Part shown: piece by piece, positions 46,097 through 57,087 of the stretch | Position numbering within the stretch: the first letter of the stretch is position 1 | Layout: each line of letters starts with the position of its first letter | Assembly: GCA_050084985.1 (NCBI GenBank) | Contig: JBITNC010000001.1 | Span: 4,774,001-4,838,000, forward strand | DNA: 64,000 nt | Direction of reading: 5' to 3' | From: Nageia nagi | Taxonomy: Eukaryota > Pinophyta | The notes under the pieces: model-generated | Database searches by the model: none | The model's input: the letters and a program-made list of their open reading frames with translations, nothing else | What the model was told of the DNA's origin: nothing | Program-made: the position numbers and the translations under genes

Positions 46097-47150
46097 TTCT
46101 ACTTATTATCAAATCATATTTTAGGTATCAAGATAGAATATTATTTAAATGATGCAATAGAATATTATTTAAATGATGCAAATATCAAGATTAATGTACT
46201 AATAGCTTACTAATCATGTGTTAATAAAGGTTAATATCTCTTAATCATGATTATATCTAGAATTGTTTGGAAAATATCATTAGTATTACGTGTTCTTCTA
46301 GAATTGTTTTGAGATTATTATTATTTCACAAACTTAGAATGTCATCTAATATTTTTTTTCTCTTATTTTGTAAGGTATAAAAGGAGAAGCAAGGTGTGAC
46401 ATTCCCTATAAGATCTTCACCCGATTTAGATAGATTGATTGAGAAAATTTGATTTGTAATCACCAGTAGACTATGTCTATATGGATCCTCAAATACAAAT
46501 TTAATAATTAATTATATATGTTTTGCAAATTTTGAAAAATAAATGGATAAAAAAAATTCACATACATAAATTGACATAGTATTTTATAATGGTTTGCCCT
46601 AATGAGGGGTTACATCCACTTTCAAAGAGCTTGAATTTTATTGATCATAAGTAGAGTTACAACCATTGTAGGCCTAAGTGCTACTGCCTCAACATGGACA
46701 AGACATTCACATAAATCACCCCTAATAATCACAAAACAATTTTGTTACCACCCAATTTTTGAGCAATAGATTTTAAATGAGTTTCTTTATAAATTAGGTA
46801 CCTAGGATTATCTTTGCTACAAATTTAACAAAATCCAAAAAGATTGATTGTCTTAAACATGATGTCATCTTTTCATTCCAAAAGAAGTTAGAATTGTTGG
46901 GTGAAATATTTCATTATGAAAGCAAGCACATATTCTGAAACTTGGTTTGTTAAAGACCGTTGAATTAAAGACTATTGAATATCAAATCTTATCTTGAATA
47001 CAAAGTGCTTACCGTTGAATGCTAGATCTTGTGATTATACTCCAAGAGAAAGTTTTTGTTCTTCACACTTTGAATGGAAATCAGACCTCATCAAGATTCT
47101 CTTTTCAAAACATTTCAAGATGTAATCAATCATTCATTATGATTGAAATA
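46097..47150. other. AT-rich intergenic DNA, no gene identified
   Basis: No coding or structural feature was seen except one small tandem repeat. Runs of degraded AT-rich sequence suggest old transposon debris. Confidence 0.45.
46135..46182. repeat. 24-bp direct tandem repeat, two copies
   Basis: AGAATATTATTTAAATGATG plus four bases, twice in succession with at most one mismatch. It lies just beyond the end of the segmental duplication. Confidence 0.9.
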
Positions 47151-48340
47151 TTTCAAATCCATTATGAAAATTGAAAAATTTGACTACCTTTTATTTTGTC
47201 GAATCGAGTTATGTTTATAAATCAATTCAATTACACTATTTTCTCAATCACAACGAGTTTACACAAATGAGTCGACTTGACTTTATCTTTCTTCACATTA
47301 CATTGAATTACGTTTCGAAGTCTACCCGACTCAGAATTTTGGCTAAGTCACACCCACCTTGTCACACTAACGCAATTCGACGTAATGATTCCTTTTGTTG
47401 CATCAAGTTACGTATGATAACTAAAGTATTTCTAGTTTTTTAAGTCAATACGACTTATTGTTAATGTCACTTGTTCTTCCTCAGCTATTTGATGATCGAC
47501 ACATGTCCTGCTGACTTATAAATACTATATCACTATTCATTTCCACATACACGATAATCCCTTAAGTCAGTGTGAATATATGTTGATAGAATCAGTGCGA
47601 CTACTGAGAGCTTTTTCAGAGTAAGAGTTGATTTCTAAGCACAAGCTTCTAGAGTCAGTCCATATGCGTAGGGTGAATGCAACTACACTTCTTCCTTAGT
47701 CGGCTCAAGTGTAAATCCATAAAGGAAATGAATTTTTGTTGTTGTTGTAATGAACTTATATTGATAAACTCATAGATACTACTGATAATTTTCAGACCTT
47801 CAGTCAGATTACTTAATTCATTATAGATCAAATTAGTTTTTCAACTTAACTTGATTGATAAAGATCCCCTTAATCAAATTGAACAAGCAAGCCAAAAAGA
47901 TAACAATGAATTTATGTTTATAATGTCATTCCAACAAAAATGAAAATGATGATATTTTTGTCAAGTGTTTTTTAGTTGAATCTAGTTATGGATGATAATT
48001 CAACCTGACTAAAGTAGATTATTTTCTTTAGTAGTTTTAGGTTGACGTGCATATGAATTCATATTATTAGGTTTTAGTTCAATCGGATTGAGATGATTAA
48101 TTAAGATCATGTTTTATACTTTATAAGTCGATTTAGAAAATGATATTCCTTCAATCGAATACAATTTGAACTTATAACTCAACCCAACCAAAGGAATTCT
48201 ATAATTGCATCGAGTTATATTCATAAGTTAATATGACTAAAGAAAAAATACCAAGAACTTTTTAATGAAATTTTGATTTCTCCTTCAATTTGATCTAGTT
48301 CAAGATATTGATAGTTAAACTCATTATTTTTATTTTTTTT
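47150..48340 (+). other. LTR-like promoter/leader region
   Basis: Non-coding sequence with recurring phrases such as ATCGAGTTATGTTTATAA, ATCAAGTTACGTATGATAA and ATCGAGTTATATTCATAA, spread from 47,200 to 48,230. A good TATA box stands at 47,517. Position, motif recurrence and the decayed reading frame downstream suggest the 5' LTR and leader of an old plus-strand retroelement. LTR borders were not found. Confidence 0.4.
47517..47524 (+). promoter_or_regulatory. TATA box candidate
   Basis: TATAAATA in the context GCTGACTTATAAATACTATA, followed at about 30 bp by a CA-rich start-like stretch. It matches the plant TATA consensus. Assignment to an LTR promoter is an inference. Confidence 0.45.
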
Positions 48341-48344
48341 TGCA

Positions 48345-49638
48345 GATGAGTAAGCAAAAGAAATAATATGAGAAGATGTACGAAAGACTTACCAAGGAAA
48401 GCTATGTAAAGATGAAGTAAGAAGGGGCTCCCATGAGGGAAGCTTGTTTCTAAAATGGCCTTCACAACATTCGAGATCCATGTTGGAACCACAAAAATCC
48501 TATTTCTATGATTGAGGATCAAATAAAGTTAAACAAGGAGGAAAAGGAAAAGGACTTATTATAGTCTTCTGACATTTTCAAGGATGTCATCATCCCTTTT
48601 ATATTTAAGTGAAAGAAAATGAGGTGAGAACCATTGTCCTTTTGACTAAAGAGGTATTGAAGTAGTAATTTGTTAGTTAAACAAAGGAAATATCTACATA
48701 AAGATATATTTAGAGATTGAATTCAAGAGTATTAAAGCATCCATCATACCTACTGATTTGGTTCATTCCTAGCTAAAGCAAGAATGTCTTAGCCATCAAG
48801 CAATCATAAGGGCCTAAAGATGCATGTTTGAAGGTCAATTAACAAAGCAATCAATTTTCTTTGTAGGATTACTTGATAAATCTACCAACATCAAGTTTGA
48901 GAAAGATCTCTTTGGCTTTCTTTATGAAATTGGAGAAGGAAAAACTATCAGATGGAGCTAGGTCATTAATGATATGCTATGATCATACAATTAAGTGATG
49001 TTAGAAAAGTTAAAAAATTATACTTTAATTCATACTTGGTTTTTTGCTAAAAGGTAAAAATAGATTGAGATCTCATGGAATCAAGGAGATGGTCTTAAAT
49101 ATAAATTTTTTAATTTTTATGGCTTGTCCAAAATAACACAAAGAAGAAAAGTGGAATTATGTGAAAATGAGGAATGATGATTGCGAGTATGTGATTTACA
49201 AAGAACTCAAGGAAGAGAACAATGCATTAAGAATTACATGCAAGAAGGTATATATTTGATCATGGGCTATCATAATTTTTACTAGGAAGAATTTGATTTA
49301 TTTTACATCAAGGTTTATGGGGTCGATTTAAAGCTGATAAAGTTACCTCATTATGTCATTAATAAATTTTAATGTTTGAATTTTCTAGGTAAGCATTTCA
49401 TGCCCATGAGAAATTTATAAAGAAAAAGAAAGAAGGGATTTTAAAATTGCCCCTTATTTACAAATATTATGTTTGTAATAGTTTTCTTAAAGCCAAAATT
49501 ATGACTAAAAAGTTGGAAGCCTATTATTTGGGTCAAGTTGAGAAGAAAAAACATTATGATCCTGATAGAATTATTGACAAATACTATGACAAATTTCATT
49601 CTTATTACAAGGATTTTCCATTAGGAAATATGGAAATA
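48345..49638 (+). pseudogene. Decayed ORF of unknown function, probably retroelement-derived
   Basis: A plus-strand protein-like reading begins MSKQKK at 48,345 and runs through many stops and frame changes. Segments include GLHNIRDPCWNHKNPI, SIFFVGLLDKSTNIKFEKDL followed by FGFLYEIGEG, and the open frame 49447-49644 with KKLEAYYLGQVEKKKHYDP and DKYYDKFHSYYKDF. The composition (Lys, Tyr, Phe-rich) is coherent over 1.2 kb, so this was once a single gene. I do not recognise it. It may be an accessory ORF of a retrotransposon given the LTR-like region upstream. Confidence 0.4.
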
Positions 49639-49950
49639 CACTAGATCAAAAATGGGCTTTGGATGCAGCTAATTTGAGGCATTTTCGATGTGTGGTTAAA
49701 AATTGCCACTTTTTAAAAATTTAGTGGTGGTTTTTATGGGTGGTTTTAAAATCACCACCCTAAATCATAAAGGGGCGGTTTAAAATTGCCACTCAAATTA
49801 AATTTTTTTTTTAAAGACAAAAAATTATTAGGCGGGTACCTAAAAATTCCTTTCCCATATGATATCCTAAAACCCTTTAGCACATTTCATTTGGCCCAAA
49901 CTATGAGAGAACAAGAGATGGAGGATAGAGATACTATGAGGGTTTTCTAG
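49639..49950 (+). mobile_element. CACTA-type DNA transposon terminus
   Basis: The segment starts CACTAGATCAAAAATGGGC and contains the subterminal phrases GTGGTTAAAAATTGCCACT, GGTGGTTTTAAAATCACC and GGGGCGGTTTAAAATTGCCA. Terminal CACTA and such G/C-flanked AAAATTGCCAC palindromic repeats are typical of plant CACTA (En/Spm) transposon ends. No transposase was found. PPR gene fragments follow directly. The opposite end is not visible. Confidence 0.65.
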
Positions 49951-49956
49951 ATTTTA

Positions 49957-51103
49957 CAACCTTTGTTAGCATTCTTCCAACATGTGCCACACCATGGAAG
50001 CTTTAAAAGAAGGTATGGACATCCGTCAAAGAGTAGTTGAAAATGATTTTGGATCGAATGTCATGGTTGTGAATGCTTTGATAGACATGTGTACAAAACC
50101 CTTATGTATGTTCTACATGGGTTCAACCATGTAGGTGTAGCAGAGGGCTATAAATACTTTAATGACTCTTACTGTATTATTCCTTTGATGAATCATTATG
50201 GGTGCTTTGTTAATCTTTGTGGCCTAGTAGAAATCCCCTACACATTACTTATGGTCTCTGCAATTGAAATCCCCTTCACATTGTAATGATCTCATGTTGC
50301 TTGCATTTTTAGTCATATAATCTCATCACTTACCCACCAAAATGGTATGAATATCACTCTCACTCAACTCTGTTGACACGGGCGATTGAAGAACATAATG
50401 CATATTTTGCTTACTACAAATACAGATACAAACTTCTACTACATCCTTCAACATGTCTTCAATTTTTGCAATCCTATATCACCAACAATGCCCTTACAGA
50501 TGGCACACTCCTCTATTCAGTCATCAATCGCATCGAACTTAAATTCTACCCATCTAGGGATGAATTTTGAATGTATGATCAAATGAGGCATCTTCTCATG
50601 GAATATAATAATTTAAGGTTACCAAACACATGGCTTTCCTCAATAGGCATTGACATAGTTTCACCAAATAAAAATAATAATAGCAGTAGTCCAACGAGAT
50701 CAATTCACCTTTCCTAGTTTCTTCAAAGCATGCACCAAATTGGGAGATTTGTTATAGGGTTTATACATGTACCAAAGACTCTTTAAAAGTGGATTTTTTT
50801 CACATGTTGTGGTTGTGACAACCCTGGTAGATATGTATGCAAATTGTGGAAATGTAGAGAAGGTAGGCAAATCATTTAACAAGATGCATGATGCAGATGC
50901 AATCCATGGACTACAATGATAGTAGCATATGCACAAAATGAATACATTGAAAGGTGAGATACATTGTTTGGAAAAATACCTCATCGAGATGTAGCCTCAA
51001 GGAATGAAATGATCATAGGATATGCACAAAATTGAATTTTTGAAAAGGACCTAGATAATTTTAAGGAGATGCAAGTGTTAGATGTGAAGCCAAACTTCAT
51101 AAC
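49957..51103 (+). pseudogene. Rearranged PPR-DYW family fragments
   Basis: Two blocks homologous to the gene at 9232-12042, in reversed order. Block one (49,957 to about 50,228) matches a middle PPR motif (ACCTTTGTTAGCATTCTTCC, later GTAGTTGAAAATGATTTTGG). It jumps by an internal deletion to the E-region segment (CATGTAGGTGTAGCAGAGGG and ATGAATCATTATGGGTGC). Block two (about 50,308-51,103) matches the gene from residue about 45 onwards (ATGAATATCACTCTCACTCA; CGCATCGAACTTAAATTC; GTTGTGGTTGTGAC) with stops and indels, and is cut at 51,103 by the Tat-type LTR. Neither block can be translated. Confidence 0.88.
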
Positions 51104-51228
51104 TGTTGATTAGGATTGTGTAATATAAGCGCCGCAAACAATCTTAACCAAAGTAAATCAAGAACAGACTATGGTGACAGTCTGATCTCCGGAGAAGGCC
51201 GGTTCCTTATACATTGGGTGTAGGAGAA

Positions 51229-51346
51229 GTAACAGGAAAGAAAATAAAAAGAGTAGAGTGCGAGGAATTTAAGCAAAAGGCTTAGGGTAACAGGAAAGAA
51301 AATAAAAAGGAGTAGAGTGCAAGGAATTTAAGCAAAAAGGCTTAGG
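51229..51346. repeat. 58-60 bp tandem repeat inside the LTR, two copies plus partial third
   Basis: Units start GTAACAGGAAAGAAAATAAA at 51,229 and 51,287, and a partial unit GTAACAAGAGAG follows at 51,347. The same arrangement occurs in the other LTR from about 63,237, so the duplication predates this insertion. Confidence 0.9.
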
Positions 51347-51889
51347 GTAACAAGAGAGAAAGCAAAGGTGGATCACTAGTTCAGCGCGGGCTTTCACAGT
51401 GTGTGAAACCTTGGTCTGAATCTAGTGTAGCAGCTACGGTACAAGCTCTTACTCTCTAATAGTTTCCCAGCTTTACTCTACCATGTAGCAGACATAGTTA
51501 TACTAGCAGCTCGTGATTACCATTCAGGAAATAAGCCAAGCTGCCACAATGTAACCAAATTAAGAATGACAATTACGAGTGCTAGATAAGAAAGGTCAAG
51601 ATGGTATCATATTACTGATAAAAACTACAGGTCTTCGAGAACAAATGTAAAGAGCAATACTAGGGCTTTTGACCCTTCTTTCACTTTATTTTCATATACT
51701 TATACTGAAGCAACAATAGTTACAAGAATTGCTGAACAGAAACATTTACAAAACGGCTTGAAGATTCTAGCCTTCTTTTAACTGATACTACCTACATACG
51801 CCACTTGGCAGAATATTACAAAATTGGGCAAATTGTAGACAATACGGCTTCTTGATGACTGTGACTTGACTTCTTACTATCCTCGTCTC

Positions 51890-52830
51890 TTTTGGGATAT
51901 TCTATTTACTGGCTCTGGCTATTTGATCTCTCTTTGCTGTTCTCATCTCTACATTCCGGAATGCTCTATTTACTGTTTCTGGCTATTTGATCACTCCTTG
52001 CTGACCTCATCACTTCCGGGACCCGGTTTCATTCAAAACATGAACATCATTCTCCCCATGACATCATCTTCATACTTTCAAAATATTTTACTCACTGGCT
52101 TCGGCTATCCGATCACTTCTTACTGACCTCATCACTTTCGGGAGTCGGTTTCATTCAAAAATGTGAACATTGTCCTACCCGTGATGTCATCATCTTATTT
52201 TTGGAATGCTCTACTCACTTTCTCTGGAACCCAGGCTTTTCCACAACTGAGCTTTTATCATTTCATTCTGAAATGCTTTATCTACCAACTCCGGCCTTTT
52301 AATCACCCCTTGCTGACCTCATCATCTCCAAAACCTGATCTTTACAAAATGCGACTATCTTATCCTCTGTGATGTCATCATCTTATTCTGGAATGCTTTA
52401 CTTCCAAAACACTTAATTCTCGGGCTTTGGCTTCTTCGATTATCTCTTGCTGACCTCGTCACTTCCGGGACCCGATTTCATTAAAAAATGTGAACATTAT
52501 TCTCCCCGTGGCATCATCTTCATACTTCTGGAAATGTCTTACTCACTTTCTTTGAAACCTGGGCTTTTCCACAACTGAGCTTTAGCCTTTCTTCTGTGAT
52601 GTTGTCATTTCATTCCAGAATGCTTTATTTACTGACCCCAGCTTATTAATTCCCCTTGCTGATGTCATCATCTTCGGAACCCGATCTTTACCAAAATTGT
52701 GAACATCATCCTCCCCGTGACATCATCTTCATACTTTCAAAATGTTTTACTCATCGACTCTGGCTATTTGATCACTCCTCGCTGACCTCATCGCTTCCAG
52801 GATCTGGTTTTGGGTTAAGGCCTGAAATCG
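51890..52830. repeat. Degenerate LTR repeat array with TGACCTCATC / TGACATCATC motifs
   Basis: About six to seven diverged units of roughly 110-190 bp. Each carries a GGCTNTTTGATCACT-like phrase, then TGACCTCATCACTTCCGGG (near 52,003, 52,124, 52,313, 52,451 and 52,786), and in several cases TGACATCATC or TGATGTCATC (near 52,059, 52,180, 52,368 and 52,717). These cores resemble TGACGTCA-class bZIP sites. In the element's own orientation the array is in U3, where enhancers are expected. Confidence 0.6.
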
Positions 52831-53130
52831 TCAACGTCATCTCTTTTGGAACTCGGGTTACTCAACATTAACTTCGAGGGGCTTTTCTTCTTTCATAATG
52901 AAGTAATTACTTTCGAAAATGATTCTTAAACCCCTTGTGATTATGCTTAGCTTACGTCACCTCCGAAAGTGATCATACTTTCAAAAAACTTGGAGTAGTG
53001 ATTATGTATTAATATACATTTTGGCAACATCTGTGGGAAAATTTTGCCAATTACAAAGAAATTTTAGAACCTAGAATCTTATTTGAATGAATCAAAGAAT
53101 CAGACTTCAATTCTGTATACTCAGGAGTTG

Positions 53131-56100
53131 CTAAACCTTACTCCAGTCTGCGGGGATCCTGGAAAAATCCTTTAGCCTTGCATGGGCTAAAGCTGTAGTG
53201 TTCAAAATTTCATAAGACACATGAGCATATTTTCTCAACAATTGCTGAATGTGAAAGCCGCCATCTGCCAAAGAATCAAAGAATTTTATCAAATTGGTTT
53301 CATCAAATGAAACCAGGAGCATATCAATGTCATTAGTGCTTTTGATCCTGCTCTGTAGACCACTCAAAAACTCAGCTTTAGGGACAAGTGAGCCATCGCT
53401 TCTCTATAACTTTGGGACTTTGTATGCATTTAATCCCTGAATCTCTGACTTCATGCTTTCCATTTCTTGTGTCCAGCACGGGATATTACTCTTGATCTCC
53501 TGACAAACCCATTTCCCCCTCACTAGGTAGTCAATTGCTGACATGAGCTCCACTCGATCACCGACATTATAAGCCTGTAGCTTTTCATTCGAGAGGCTGT
53601 TCAGCATCTTATTTTCTTGCTTGGCCTATTCTAAGATGGGATTTAAAATATTCTTGCATCTGGTGACCTCAACCTTGAGCCTTTTGAGCTCTGATAAACA
53701 TGATTCTACATGGTCTCTCAGATGAATCAAATCTTTGATTTCCTGTGCCCTCAGCTCCCAAAATCGTTTCTTTATATTTTAAAAAAAGGATTTGTCTACC
53801 TTATTTACATTCATACTTGATTGGAGTTGCGCTATGTTGGTGTTCAAACCACTAATCTCTGCTACTCTGGCCGTTATCTCAGCATCTCTCTGAGATATGA
53901 TGGCATCTTTCTGGCTCAAAGTGTCTACTGTAGGAGTCGCCACTAAACTAACCTTCAAAATTGATATATTATTTTCAGCAGCTTTCAATTTTAATTTTTG
54001 AGTGTCTAACTGCTACTTCATAGCTTCATGGGCCTTTTGCAACTTATTGTACTTGACCTCTAATTTTGTCAGCTCTGATATGTTGAGGTCTACTGCAGTT
54101 TGCAAGAGCTCATTTTTATCACTTCGGGATATGCTTCGTGTGTTGATTTTTACCTGAGTGTTCATGGAGGAGAGATCACTTTGCCCTTCTTGGGGTTCTT
54201 GGGTAATAGCCATCTCAAGCACCTTATGCTTCAGATCCATTGAATTTCGAAGCCTTACCAGATTATCTAAAATTGGGAGCTTCTTATCCTGCTTCTGCAT
54301 CCATGCATCTCATCCCTGTTTCATCTGTTGGTACTGCTGCATGATGTCATCCATAGATACTTATTACCTGGATATCATAATGAATGGAGATCCGATGCTC
54401 AACTCCTGAGAGGAGGAAGCCACGATCTACTATGTTGGTGTCACAGGGCTAGCTTGATTGGGCCCGGGGACACTACTGCTGGATGGATACACGGTAGGAA
54501 GAGCTGGAATGGATGGAGGAGAGGATGATGGAGGTAGAGATGGTGAAGGTGATGACGGTATTATGGTGATGCTAATGATGGGGGGAACTTATGGGCTGGA
54601 TGTGAGGGGAAGGGAGCTTTGCCATTGAATAGGTGGTGGTGGTGTTATGAGAGATTGGATGGTTGAAGCTGGAATGGCTGCTAAATTTGCAGAAGTGAAC
54701 TTGGAATGGAAATGGACGTGGTAGGAATAGACAAAGTAGGAGTAAGAGAAATAGGGGAAGAGAGAGTAGAGAGCGTACCTGATGGAGTAGGGCTCCTTCT
54801 TCTTCTCTTTGGTGATGGTGGGAGCGGTGCCATCTCCTTGTGGACTTTCCTTTTAATAGTATACACCTTCCTAGGCCTCCTAGCTGCTATTTCCATGGAA
54901 ACCTCCCTGGTTCCTCCCTCGGGTAGCTCCTCCTGAGCTGATGCTTGGGACATTACAGGTCCCTGCTCTCCTTCCTCATCACTATCATCTGAACCTTCTC
55001 TTGCAGGGATGTCTATAGGATGTTCTATTCTCCACATCTCAAATTTCTCATCTAAATCAGAATCTAGAGGGGTATTCTAATTTCTGGACTCAATCCGGTA
55101 CTGAGTGAAGGCAGCTATTTTTTCTTCACTCCATCTCTGATCTCTTAAGGTTTTCAAAGACTTTTTGGAGATGGAGTCTGTTCTTGGGTCAAAATTTGTC
55201 TTTTTGCTGTAAAAACTCAACCACGGTGGTAATAAATCTTTAGTAATCAAGGCAGTGGGCATTACCTTGTCTTCATGTTTCAGGTTTCACCATTTAAGCA
55301 GCTTCGACCTGGATTCAGCTCTGAAACTCGGGGGGTTGGGCTGGCCCCTCAACCTCTTGCCAAAGATATCCTCCAGATCGTATAGCAAATACTGACTAAG
55401 TTCTTTCAATTTTAAATTCAATAATTTACCTTTTAATTATTCATTTGCTCCCCTGCTTTGAAGCACCAAGTCATGCACTTTATGAGGAAGGGCATAAACT
55501 ATCCTCTTCTTTGCTGCAGCTCCATATTTAGAATCTATATAATCCATTTGTCTGGCATATTCCATGTTGAAAACCCAATCTGTTACATGGACCAGTAGTA
55601 AGAAAGGAGCCCCAGAATACCCATAAAGCCTGATGAAATTCCCCTCCTCTGTGAAAACCAGTCCCCAATCTCTCCATGTGGCATCCAGAGGTAAAGCTTA
55701 GAAGTTGTTGATAATATTGGAACTACGGGGGTAAATAAATTCATTACAGGAACCAAAAAGCTTTCTACAAAGAAGTAATAATCTGCTGAAGACCTCACCT
55801 CCTCAGTCCATTAGTCCACTGGCTTCTGAGACCCTCTTTCATAAGTTCGAACTAAGGTTAAATTCTTGAAAACATCGACATTCTGATGAATCATCATCCA
55901 AATAATCTGTGACACATACGAAAAATGAAATCCCTCACTAATCTTTTCTAACTATTCAGATATTCCATCTGAAAGTGCAATGGCCTAGTCATACATTGTA
56001 GGAGAGTTTGGATGGGAAATCTGGTATGCAATAGCTAATTTTGATGGCGAGACATACCTATCTGTCTCTTCGCCTATTGCTATGGCCAACATGGATAATA

Positions 56101-56617
56101 ATAATTGCAGATGTGCAGAAAAATTGGAGAGCGGGAGCTCAGAACTGAGGAACTCCATAAACTTTACAGTCCCAGCTGCATTTTTATTTAGCCAGGCCAT
56201 GATATTTGCTCTTAGATTGGAACTGGGGGTCATATACCAATCAATGTCCATAAGGGAATGCATAGGGGAGGGTGGATTAAAAGCCTTTGCTATTGAAATG
56301 GAATCCAAATTTAAGATAGTTCTACCTTGCAAGTCTCTGACTATCCTGGTTGCAGGATCAAATGCCCCCTTTATAAACTCTATCAACTCAGGAGCAGGAA
56401 AGCATCTATGGGGAATAAAATACATGAGACTCGACCCCATTGGTGAATGTGCTATATGATTAAAACTGAATTTTGGGCACTTACCTTCAGCTGTGCCCTT
56501 GGGGTTCTTATTTCGAGCTGTAATTTTAGTATCCCACAATAAATCCATGGAGTCTGTTATTTTCCTTGCTATCTTCGCTGATGATCCTGAGCTCATTTTT
56601 GTTTTCTTGTGCTGCAT
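53131..56617 (-). pseudogene. Large accessory ORF of the Tat-type element, unknown function
   Basis: A reading unit of about 1,160 codons in sense with gag-pol, between integrase and 3' LTR. Segment 1 (56617 to about 55,540, one frame with in-frame stops) is a globular, hydrophobic-patterned domain: HRCFPAPELIEFIKGAFDPA, then LDSISIAKAFNPP and MDIDWYMTPSSNLRANIMAW, later SFLVPVMNLFTPVVPIL. Segment 2 (55,262-54,681, another frame) contains an acidic stretch (GSDDSDEEGEQGP) and a basic, nuclear-signal-like stretch (SPKRRRRSPTP), then a Ser/Pro-rich linker. Segment 3 (54,300-53,131, third frame) is heptad-patterned coiled coil (NISELTKLEVKYNKLQKAHE; KDAIISQRDAEITARVAEIS) with a folded C-terminus ending DWSKV. 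No transmembrane or signal-peptide pattern suggests an envelope. Two frameshifts and several stops break it. I know no named family for it. Confidence 0.7.
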
Positions 56618-57085
56618 TGATCAACTCTTCTTGTCTCACTTCTGTCACCCCTAACCAACACTTTGCTTTACTCAAATTCTTTCGCTATATTCCACGGCTC
56701 CTAGCAATGCGCAATAGATACTAGTTTCGCAAATTTGTAAGCGAATACTTCTTATGAATTCTGGAATTTAGGTATTTTGGCGAGTAGTGCTCTTGGTCCT
56801 TTTATAACTCCTTTCGTTGATTGATGCACAATCTCTTGGAACGTGCATGATATCCTCACGGATAGTAGCATTAATAATCGATTTGATATTATGCGCTCTT
56901 TTCAGGAACTTCGAGATTTGATTTTCCATACCCTTTTGGAAACTTCAATTCTGCCGATGCAAAAGTACAACTACCACTAAGTTACTAATAAATAACTGAC
57001 AACCATAACAACAACTTGAAATAAATGCAAATGGCACACTATTTACAATATGTGTACAAAATCATAATTTTTTTTTTTCAAAAAT
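56618..57085. other. Non-coding gap between integrase and accessory ORF
   Basis: About 470 bp without an open frame, AT-rich, with an A-rich run on the minus strand at 57,068-57,080. It could hold a splice acceptor or a separate promoter for the accessory ORF; neither could be demonstrated. Confidence 0.45.
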
Positions 57086-57087
57086 AA

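Larger units (their letters stand above)
51104..53032 (-). mobile_element. 3' LTR of the Tat-type element
   Basis: The left border is fixed by identity with 63,112 onward. The right border is inferred: either near 52,866 (...ACTCAACA, pairing with TGTTGA at the left end) or near 53,032 (...TTGGCAACA). The first 260 bp differ from the other LTR at about ten positions, mostly transitions. Internal features are a 58-60 bp tandem repeat (51,229-51,346) and, from 51,890 to 52,830, degenerate repeats carrying TGACCTCATCACTTCCGGG and TGACATCATC phrases. Confidence 0.85.

Noticed and set aside
56082-56459. 125-codon plus-strand open frame
   Set aside because: Antisense shadow of the accessory ORF's N-terminal domain.
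53131-56617. Accessory ORF as a retroviral-type envelope
   Set aside because: No signal peptide, transmembrane segment or cleavage motif was seen; the long coiled coil and basic linker fit an intracellular protein better.
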